This document shows, one piece after another, positions 7,853 through 12,626 of a stretch of DNA of 12,626 nt (position 1 is its first letter; every line of letters starts with the position of its first letter). Made by a program: the position numbers and the translations under genes. Where the stretch lies: positions 1 through 12,626 of the forward strand of contig JAHFPK010000047.1 of the NCBI GenBank assembly GCA_023266715.1. Direction: 5' to 3'. The notes under the pieces were generated by a model. That model had not been told where the DNA came from. It made no database searches and saw only the letters and a list, made by a program, of their open reading frames with translations. Source of the stretch: Hyphomicrobiales bacterium. GTDB taxonomy: Bacteria; Pseudomonadota; Alphaproteobacteria; Rhizobiales; Aestuariivirgaceae.

Positions 7853-8517
7853 CCTTCACAGGTTTCGCATCGAGAACGCAGGCCGGGCAACTTCTGGCGC
7901 AGCAAGTTGCGAAACTGAGTTTCGAGCAACCGGTTGTTCTCGCTTTGCCGCGCGGTGGCGTCCCTGTGGCCCTTGAAGTCGCGCGCGTTTTGAAGGCCCC
8001 CATGGATTTGCTTCTGGTGCGGAAGATCGGAGTTCCCTGGCAGCCCGAACTTGCAGCTGCCGCTGTCGTTGACGGGGAACGCCGCGATCTCGTTTTCAAT
8101 GACGAAGTCATGTCGATGCTGGGCCTCAACCGTGACGACATTGAGCGCGCAGCGGCAAAGGAAATTGCTGAAATCGATCGGCGCCGAAAACTTTACCTCA
8201 AGGGGCGCGAGCCCATCTCGGTTGCAGGCCGCACCACCATTGTCGTCGACGACGGAATTGCCACAGGCACCACCGTCAAAGCCGCATTACAGGCGCTGAA
8301 AAGGAGAAATCCAAAGAGACTTGTGCTGGCCGTTCCAGTTGCTCCCAGCGACACAATCGAAGAGCTTGGAGCCTATGTCGATGACATCATCTGCCTTCAG
8401 CAACCCGATCCATTCATTGCCATAGGCGTTTTCTACAGCGACTTTCAGCAGGTCGGCGACGAAGACGTTATCAAAATGTTGGCTGACATTGACGCTTCAA
8501 ATCAGACAGGAGCTTGA
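7849..8517 (+). CDS. phosphoribosyltransferase family protein
   Basis: A 222-residue type I phosphoribosyltransferase-fold protein. The PRPP loop VVDDGIATGTT is at 132-142, and LPRGGVPVA (33-41) is the N-terminal loop seen in this subgroup. The central part (about 75-120) is a charged helical insert. The enzyme class transfers ribose phosphate from PRPP to a base or uses PRPP as a ligand, but this subgroup has no settled substrate and I cannot assign one. It is expected in the cytoplasm. Its ATG overlaps the stop of the hydrolase gene, and a ChaB-like gene follows after 3 bp, so the three are almost certainly co-transcribed and translationally coupled. The M. tuberculosis DosR-regulon protein Rv0571c joins a phosphoribosyltransferase with a hydrolase-type domain, the nearest functional hint. 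Confidence 0.88.
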   Translation: MTFTGFASRTQAGQLLAQQVAKLSFEQPVVLALPRGGVPVALEVARVLKAPMDLLLVRKIGVPWQPELAAAAVVDGERRDLVFNDEVMSMLGLNRDDIERAAAKEIAEIDRRRKLYLKGREPISVAGRTTIVVDDGIATGTTVKAALQALKRRNPKRLVLAVPVAPSDTIEELGAYVDDIICLQQPDPFIAIGVFYSDFQQVGDEDVIKMLADIDASNQTGA

Positions 8518-8520
8518 GCC

Positions 8521-8742
8521 ATGCCGTATGCCTCGAATGCCGACTTGCCTGCCTCTGTGCGATCCCACTTGCCGGAACACGCCCAGGATATCTTTCGAGC
8601 CGCCTTCAACAATGCTTTCGAAAGTCATCGCGACGATCCATGCCTGGAAGAAATCGCGCATCGCATCGCTTGGTCGGCAGTGAAGCGGCAATACGGGAAA
8701 GTTGGCAACGTCTGGATGCGGCTGGACAGACAGGATGACTAA
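8521..8742 (+). CDS. chaB: ChaB family protein (putative cation transport regulator)
   Basis: A 73-residue cytoplasmic protein. MPYASNADLPASVRSHLP at the start, followed by HAQDIFRAAFNNAFESH and EEIAHRIAWSAVKRQYGK, is the ChaB pattern; length and layout match the family (about 60-80 residues). ChaB was named as a regulator of the E. coli ChaA cation antiporter, but its real role is poorly known. An AGGAGC ribosome binding site precedes the ATG, which lies 3 bp behind the phosphoribosyltransferase stop, making it the last gene of a three-gene operon. It ends only 12 bp from the convergent groEL end. A cation-linked role would fit the P-type ATPase nearby, but that is speculation. Confidence 0.87.
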   Translation: MPYASNADLPASVRSHLPEHAQDIFRAAFNNAFESHRDDPCLEEIAHRIAWSAVKRQYGKVGNVWMRLDRQDD

Positions 8743-8754
8743 CTGTCCGACTCG

Positions 8755-10377
8755 CTACATGCCGACGTCCAGCTGCCGCCCATGGTCCTTCTCCGGTTCC
8801 TCAATCTCGGTCATCGTCGCTTCAGTGAGCAGCAGAACGCTTGCCACTGAAACGGCGTTTTCAAGCGCAATGCGCACCACCTTGGTCGGATCGATGATGC
8901 CGGCTTCGATCAGATCGACATATTCCTTGCGTGCGGCATCGAAGCCGAAACTACCCTTGCCTTCGAGCATGCGGGCGATGACTACGCCGCCATCAACCGC
9001 TGAATTTTCTGCAATCTGCCGGGCCGGCGCGGCAAGTGCCCGCTTCAGAACCTGAACGCCGGTGCGTTCGTCGCCCTGTGTACTCTCTTCGAGCTGGCTT
9101 ACGGCGTCAATGCAGCGCAGAAGCGCCAGTCCGCCGCCGGGCACGACTCCTTCGCTCACTGCGGCCTTGGTGGCGCTGATGGCGTCGTCGAGGGCATCCT
9201 TGCGGGCCTTCATTTCGGATTCAACCGGTGCGCCCGCACGGATAACGGCAACGCCACCCGACAGCTTCGCCAAACGCTCCTGCAGTTTCTCCTTGTCGTA
9301 ATCACTCGTCGCCTTAGCTATTTCGGCCTTGATCTGCCGGATCCTGTCATCAATGGCGCGGCGCTCACCGCCGCCGCCCACAATTGTCGTTGTGTCCTTG
9401 TTGGAAACAATGCGCTTGGCTTTGCCAAGTTGTTCAATGGTAGTTGTTTCGAGTTTCAGACCCAGCTCTTCTGCGATGACGTGCGCTCCGGTCAGAATGG
9501 CAATGTCCTGCTGCATCGCCTTACGCCTGTCGCCGAAGCCCGGCGACTTCACGGCGCAACTTTTCAAGTTGCCACGCAAGTGATTGACGATCAGGGTTGC
9601 GAGGGCCTCGCCTTCCACGTCTTCGGCGATCACCAGCATGGGCTTGGCCGACTTCGCCACTTGCTCGAGCAATGGAACGAGATCGTTGAGAATGGCAATC
9701 TTCTTGTCGCAAACGAGAACGAGCGCATCTTCGAGGATGGCCTCCATCTTCTCGGCATTGGTGATGAAATAGGGCGAGATAAATCCCCGGTCGAACTGCA
9801 TGCCTTCCACGACTTCCAACACTGTTTCGGTGGTTTTCGATTCCTCGACAGTGATGACACCCTCGTTGCCGACACGCTCCATAGCATCGGCGACGAGATC
9901 GCCGATCACCTGATCGTTGTGCGCCGCGATCGTGGCCACTTGTGCCTTCTCTTTCCGTGTTCCAACCGGTCTCGAAATGGTCTTGAGCGCTGCAACCGCG
10001 GCCTCGGCGGCACGCTCGAGACCGCGCTTCACGTCGACGGCGCTGGCGCCTGCAACAACATTTCGAAGCCCATCGGCAAACATCGCGTGGGCCAGAATGG
10101 CAGCAGTACTCGTCCCGTCGCCGACGATTTCGCCGGTTTTTTCGGCGGCCTGGCGGAGCATCTGCGCACCAAGATTTTCCTCCGGGTCTTTCAGGTCGAA
10201 CTCCTTGGCAATGGTCACGCCATCGTTGCAGACAAGAGGAGCGCCCCATTTCTTCTGGATCAGGACAGATTTCGATTTTGGGCCGAGCGTTATGCGAATG
10301 GCATCGGCCAACTGGCTTGCGCCGCGCAGTATCTTCTCGCGCGCCTCGGACCGGAACATCACTTGCTTGTGAGCCAT
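8755..10377 (-). CDS. groEL: divergent GroEL paralogue (60-kDa chaperonin)
   Basis: A 540-residue group I chaperonin subunit. The ATPase residues are conserved and align with E. coli numbering: Asp52 (CNDGVTIA), Asp87 (GDGTSTA) and Asp398 (ALDDAISATKAAV). The polypeptide departs from housekeeping GroEL in several places: MFRSEAREKILRGASQL and KSKSVLIQKKWGAP near the start, and above all the C-terminus, which ends EKDHGRQLDVGM instead of the Gly-Gly-Met tail that lines the cavity floor. No groES is adjacent, in contrast to normal groESL operons, so it is probably an accessory copy that borrows GroES or works with special clients. A strong GAAGGAGAT ribosome binding site precedes the ATG, and an FNR/FixK-like box lies 85 bp upstream, suggesting low-oxygen induction. 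No HrcA CIRCE element is visible upstream. Confidence 0.93.
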   Translation of the reverse strand: MAHKQVMFRSEAREKILRGASQLADAIRITLGPKSKSVLIQKKWGAPLVCNDGVTIAKEFDLKDPEENLGAQMLRQAAEKTGEIVGDGTSTAAILAHAMFADGLRNVVAGASAVDVKRGLERAAEAAVAALKTISRPVGTRKEKAQVATIAAHNDQVIGDLVADAMERVGNEGVITVEESKTTETVLEVVEGMQFDRGFISPYFITNAEKMEAILEDALVLVCDKKIAILNDLVPLLEQVAKSAKPMLVIAEDVEGEALATLIVNHLRGNLKSCAVKSPGFGDRRKAMQQDIAILTGAHVIAEELGLKLETTTIEQLGKAKRIVSNKDTTTIVGGGGERRAIDDRIRQIKAEIAKATSDYDKEKLQERLAKLSGGVAVIRAGAPVESEMKARKDALDDAISATKAAVSEGVVPGGGLALLRCIDAVSQLEESTQGDERTGVQVLKRALAAPARQIAENSAVDGGVVIARMLEGKGSFGFDAARKEYVDLIEAGIIDPTKVVRIALENAVSVASVLLLTEATMTEIEEPEKDHGRQLDVGM

Positions 10378-10427
10378 GGGGCATCTCCTTCAATGGGCAA
10401 AAGGCCAGTTAAAGCCTTCGAATTTGA

Positions 10428-10469
10428 ATTCTTACCGGATGGCGCGAATAGTGCGCTGATCTAGATCAA
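10428..10469 (-). promoter_or_regulatory. FNR/FixK-type site and possible promoter of groEL
   Basis: Read leftward, TTGAT-CTAG-ATCAG (10469-10456) matches the FNR/FixK consensus at nine of ten defined bases. After a 22-bp gap comes AAGAAT (10433-10428), four of six -10 matches, the spacing of a class-II FNR promoter (site at -41.5). This would place the start of transcription near 10421, about 44 nt before the groEL ATG. The site lies in the 126-bp gap between the protease end and groEL, so groEL is the only sensible target. The -10 is weak, so the promoter call is tentative. Confidence 0.62.
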
Positions 10470-10503
10470 GTTCCACGCCAGGCGCCCTCCACTTGCAACC
10501 TGT

Positions 10504-11598
10504 TTACTTCGCGTGGTGTGCGAACTTCCAATCGGGTTGCATGGAGTGGATCATCATCATCTCCGCCACGTTCTCGAGCGTCAGCATGCCGGCAAGGCGG
10601 CCACTGCCATCCACGACGATCTGCGTGCGGAGGCCTTGCCGGTTCATGTTCATAACGGCTTCATTGAGTGTCACGGCGACCCCGGTCACGGCCGGCTTCC
10701 GCATGATCGAGGAAACTGCTGCGTCAGGTCCCTTTTCCTTGAGGCCAAGCACCACATCGTCGCGGTCAAGCAGACCTACGGGCGTCTGCATCGTGTCAAT
10801 AACAGGGAAGGCCCGCTGGGAGCTAGCAAGCAGGGCCTCTACCGCTTCAGACAGCAAGGCATTTGCAGACAAGCTGCGCACCGTCCGCTCCATGCCTTCT
10901 GATACGGTGAGACCCTGCGCAAACCAGCGCAGGGCGCTGGTCTGAAGTTCCGATACGGCAGCGATGTAAATGAACATGCCAATAAGGACGAGCATCGGAT
11001 TCAGGAACAATCCAGCGGCAACGAAAAGGAAAGCGAAAAACTGCCCGAGTTTGGCGGCAAATTCAGTTGCCCGCTGCGGCCCAAGCCACACGGCCAGCAG
11101 GGCCCGGAGCACCCTGCCCCCATCCATCGGGAAGGCCGGTATCAAATTAAAAACAACCAGAGAGATATTTATGAGAGCAAGACGCTGCATCAGGGTGGCC
11201 TTCTCCAGATCGATGGACTGCAAGTCTGCGACCGAAAAACCACCTGCCAGCAGAAGCAGGCCGGCGATCACCACATTGACCATCGGCCCTGCAATGGCGA
11301 CCAACAGCTCCTGCCAAGGTTCTTCCGGAATGCGCTCCATGTTGGCGACGCCGCCAATAGGAAGCAATGTGACTTCGGGGGTCTTTACGCCAAAATTTCT
11401 TGCCGTGAGAATATGGCCGAATTCATGGGCCACGACACAAGCAAAAACCAGCAAGATAAAAACAACCGACGACTTTGCCGCCTCGAAACCGCCGCTCCGG
11501 TAATCGCTGGCTGCAATCCACAGCAAAAACAAAAGGAAAGTGACGTGAATGCGGATTGCTGTTCCGGCAATCCGTCCGACGGTAAGCGACCACTGCAT
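10504..11598 (-). CDS. site-2 protease (M50) with C-terminal CBS domains
   Basis: A 364-residue intramembrane zinc metalloprotease of the inner membrane. The zinc motif HEFGH is at 58-62, in a membrane helix that starts about residue 45; the second zinc-ligand motif NLIPAFPMDGGR is at 151-162. Six or so membrane segments occupy residues 15-220. The remaining ~140 residues form two CBS repeats (about 240-295 and 297-350, with VGLLDRDDVVLGL and AGMLTLENVAEMM), which usually sense adenine nucleotides. Such enzymes cleave membrane-bound regulators such as anti-sigma factors, or quality-control substrates. M. tuberculosis Rip3 (Rv2625c) has the same S2P-CBS layout. A GAGAGG precedes the ATG about 10 bp upstream. 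A well-spaced FNR-type promoter lies just before it, so it is likely induced at low oxygen. Its substrate is not encoded next to it. Confidence 0.92.
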   Translation of the reverse strand: MQWSLTVGRIAGTAIRIHVTFLLFLLWIAASDYRSGGFEAAKSSVVFILLVFACVVAHEFGHILTARNFGVKTPEVTLLPIGGVANMERIPEEPWQELLVAIAGPMVNVVIAGLLLLAGGFSVADLQSIDLEKATLMQRLALINISLVVFNLIPAFPMDGGRVLRALLAVWLGPQRATEFAAKLGQFFAFLFVAAGLFLNPMLVLIGMFIYIAAVSELQTSALRWFAQGLTVSEGMERTVRSLSANALLSEAVEALLASSQRAFPVIDTMQTPVGLLDRDDVVLGLKEKGPDAAVSSIMRKPAVTGVAVTLNEAVMNMNRQGLRTQIVVDGSGRLAGMLTLENVAEMMMIHSMQPDWKFAHHAK

Positions 11599-11637
11599 GG
11601 GCCCAGCCTCTCATGTTGTCCTGCATCTGCAACTACC

Positions 11638-11643
11638 ATTTTA
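11638..11643 (-). promoter_or_regulatory. -10 element of the site-2 protease promoter
   Basis: Leftward TAAAAT matches five of six bases of TATAAT. It begins exactly 22 bp after the FNR/FixK box at 11679-11666, the arrangement of class-II FNR-activated promoters. The start of transcription would be near 11631, giving a leader of about 33 nt. Confidence 0.62.
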
Positions 11644-11665
11644 TGGCAGGACAATCGATAAATAG

Positions 11666-11679
11666 TTGATTGGCATCAA
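11666..11679. promoter_or_regulatory. FNR/FixK-type operator between protease and nitroreductase genes
   Basis: TTGAT-TGGC-ATCAA is an exact consensus FNR/Anr/FixK site. It lies in the 139-bp gap between two divergent genes, centred 74 bp from the protease start and 65 bp from the nitroreductase start. The leftward spacing to TAAAAT is ideal; the rightward -10 position (11702-11707, TTAGCG) is poor, so control of the nitroreductase is less certain than control of the protease. Confidence 0.8.
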
Positions 11680-11737
11680 TGACCTTGTCATGAACCTGGT
11701 GTTAGCGTTCACAGCGATTGTATCGCAGGAGAGTGAA

Positions 11738-12394
11738 ATGTTGACATTTTCACGGCGCTGGTTCGTGGCCTCAACGGCAGTTGCGGGCATTATGCTCAGT
11801 AACTTGTCGACAAGCATCGGCCTGGCGAAATTGCCCGTGCCCAAACTCAAGGGAGGCATGCCGTTGATGCAGGCCCTGGCTGCACGTCGATCGACGCGGG
11901 CCTACAGTGATCAAAATATCGAGGATGACATGTTGTCCAGTCTCCTCTGGGCGGCATTTGGCATCAATCGCCCCGAAAGCGGTGGACATACGGCCCCGTC
12001 GTGGCATGGGTCGATGGAGACAGATATCTATGTGGCAGACGCGAAAGGCGTTGCAAAATACAGTCCGGCTGAGCAATCACTTAAGAGCGTGATTGAGAAA
12101 GATTCTCGCGCCAAAGTCAGCCCAGAGCCTTTCGTTGGCACCGCTCCAACAATACTGGTCTATGTCGCCGATCTTGCACGCATGGCAAAAGCGCCGGAGG
12201 CCGATCAGATTCAGGCAGCGCATGTGGATTCAGCTGTCGTTGCCGAAAATGTCTATCTCTTTTGCGCCTCGGAAGGTCTTGGAACGTGCCTGATTGGCGG
12301 CGTGGACAAGAAGGGGGTCGCAACACTGCTCCATCTGCCGGAAAGCCAGATCGTGACTTTTGCGCAGCCAGTTGGATTTCCGAAGGCAGGCTAG
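11738..12394 (+). CDS. nitroreductase-family protein with Tat-type signal peptide
   Basis: A 218-residue protein of the FMN-dependent nitroreductase/SagB-like fold. The N-terminus MLTFSRRWFVASTAVAGIML holds a twin-arginine motif (SRRWFV) followed by a hydrophobic stretch and a small-residue end (GLA, about residue 30), so export in folded form to the periplasm is likely. The mature part opens with MPLMQALAARRSTRAY, the usual N-terminal flavin-phosphate segment, and later has the conserved ENVYLFCASEGLGTCLIGG region. The family reduces nitro groups, quinones or other acceptors with NAD(P)H, or carries out oxidations; an exported member cannot rely on NAD(P)H, so its electron donor is unclear. 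I start at ATG 11738, preceded by AGGAGA; the 24 upstream in-frame residues to 11666 would mask the signal and cover the FNR box. It is monocistronic and diverges from the site-2 protease. Confidence 0.85.
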   Translation: MLTFSRRWFVASTAVAGIMLSNLSTSIGLAKLPVPKLKGGMPLMQALAARRSTRAYSDQNIEDDMLSSLLWAAFGINRPESGGHTAPSWHGSMETDIYVADAKGVAKYSPAEQSLKSVIEKDSRAKVSPEPFVGTAPTILVYVADLARMAKAPEADQIQAAHVDSAVVAENVYLFCASEGLGTCLIGGVDKKGVATLLHLPESQIVTFAQPVGFPKAG

Positions 12395-12403
12395 CGCGCT
12401 TCC

Positions 12404-12427
12404 CGGCAAGGTGGAATCACCTTGCCG
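12404..12427 (+). terminator. hairpin just after the nitroreductase gene
   Basis: A perfect 10-bp stem, CGGCAAGGTG (12404-12413) with CACCTTGCCG (12418-12427), closes on a GAAT tetraloop, starting 10 bp past the stop codon. Position and stability suggest a transcription-end or mRNA-stabilising structure. There is no T-tract on either strand, so it is not a classical intrinsic terminator. Confidence 0.5.
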
Positions 12428-12454
12428 AAAAGGAATCGCGCCAAATCAATATGT

Positions 12455-12506
12455 TGGAGCAAATCCTTGTCGGCGAAGTCATGCAACTTCGCCGGGATTT
12501 GCTCCA
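12455..12506. repeat. long interrupted inverted repeat in convergent intergenic region
   Basis: TGGAGCAAATC (12455-12465) pairs with GATTTGCTCCA (12496-12506), and CGGCGAAGT (12471-12479) pairs with ACTTCGCCG (12486-12494) around a 6-nt loop, giving about 20 bp of stem with one asymmetric internal loop. It lies just beyond the end of the leftward partial gene and faces the nitroreductase. It may be a bidirectional terminator without a T-tract or a copy of a dispersed rhizobial-type palindromic element; a single copy in the window cannot tell. Confidence 0.55.
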
Positions 12507-12518
12507 GATCAACCGCGT

Positions 12519-12626
12519 TCAATTGGCGGGCGGCACCAGAAGTGGCTTGAGATATTCTGAAATGAACTTGGTCACGCCAGTCCGGTTCAAATGATCAGTG
12601 TCGGAATAGAAACGCGGGTCAATCAT
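12519..12626 (-). CDS. 3' end of a gene, possibly SGNH/GDSL hydrolase-like protein
   Basis: The last 35 codons and TGA stop of a leftward frame entering from the right edge. It reads FYSDTDHLNRTGVTKFISEY and ends LVPPAN. The DTDHLN stretch followed by xxGxxxF resembles block V of SGNH/GDSL hydrolases and acetyltransferase-associated SGNH proteins, where the Asp and His of the catalytic triad sit near the C-terminus. This is a motif-level guess from a short fragment. The first in-window codon happens to be ATG at 12626, but the motif implies that most of the protein lies outside. The gene converges with the nitroreductase across a 124-bp gap holding two hairpins. Confidence 0.5.
   Translation of the reverse strand: MIDPRFYSDTDHLNRTGVTKFISEYLKPLLVPPAN

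Noticed and set aside
8461..8520. TTGAC-like half site near the end of the phosphoribosyltransferase gene as a fourth FNR box
   Set aside because: The second half (CAAAT) does not match ATCAA, and it lies in coding sequence without a downstream promoter.
9430..10464. Long plus-strand open frame (344 codons) over groEL
   Set aside because: Antisense shadow of a conserved chaperonin; product is low in family-like features and has no good start signal.
11666..11737. Upstream 24 codons of the nitroreductase frame as coding
   Set aside because: They overlap the FNR box and would bury the Tat-type signal; ATG 11738 has AGGAGA at proper spacing.

Overview
The window looks like a chromosomal or large-replicon segment of an alphaproteobacterium, most likely of the Hyphomicrobiales (rhizobia/Brucella-like group). 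The evidence is moderate GC content, the style of the encoded proteins, dense short-gap operons, and FNR/FixK-type boxes (TTGAT-N4-ATCAA). This assignment is inference; there is no rRNA or other marker gene.

Region 1 (about 1-3.45 kb) is fatty-acid activation and beta-oxidation. A leftward pair encodes a thiolase and a 3-hydroxyacyl-CoA dehydrogenase cut by the left edge; their stop and start codons overlap. Across a 309-bp regulatory gap a rightward gene encodes an AMP-forming acyl-CoA ligase. The three make a complete logic: the ligase activates the acid, the dehydrogenase oxidises it and the thiolase cleaves it.

Region 2 (about 3.5-12.4 kb) reads as a stress or low-oxygen island. Leftward: a P-type cation ATPase coupled to a tandem universal stress protein, with a rho-independent terminator behind it. 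Rightward: a small alpha/beta hydrolase, a phosphoribosyltransferase and a ChaB-like protein in a tight operon. Leftward: a divergent GroEL paralogue with no groES beside it, then a site-2 protease with C-terminal CBS domains. Rightward: a nitroreductase-family protein with a Tat-type signal.

Three FNR/FixK-like palindromes lie exactly in the three promoter-bearing gaps of this island (7100-7113, 10456-10469, 11666-11679): two perfect, one with a single mismatch. The one before the protease sits at ideal class-II spacing (22 bp) from a TAAAAT -10 box. The likely picture is an Fnr/FixK-controlled set that turns on when oxygen falls: ion pumping, stress sensing, protein folding, membrane proteolysis and flavin redox chemistry. 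The gene content strikingly parallels the Mycobacterium tuberculosis DosR dormancy regulon.

Region 3 (12.4-12.6 kb) holds two strong hairpins between convergent genes and the last codons of a leftward gene whose end resembles an SGNH/GDSL hydrolase. No tRNA, rRNA, CRISPR array, insertion sequence or phage gene was seen.
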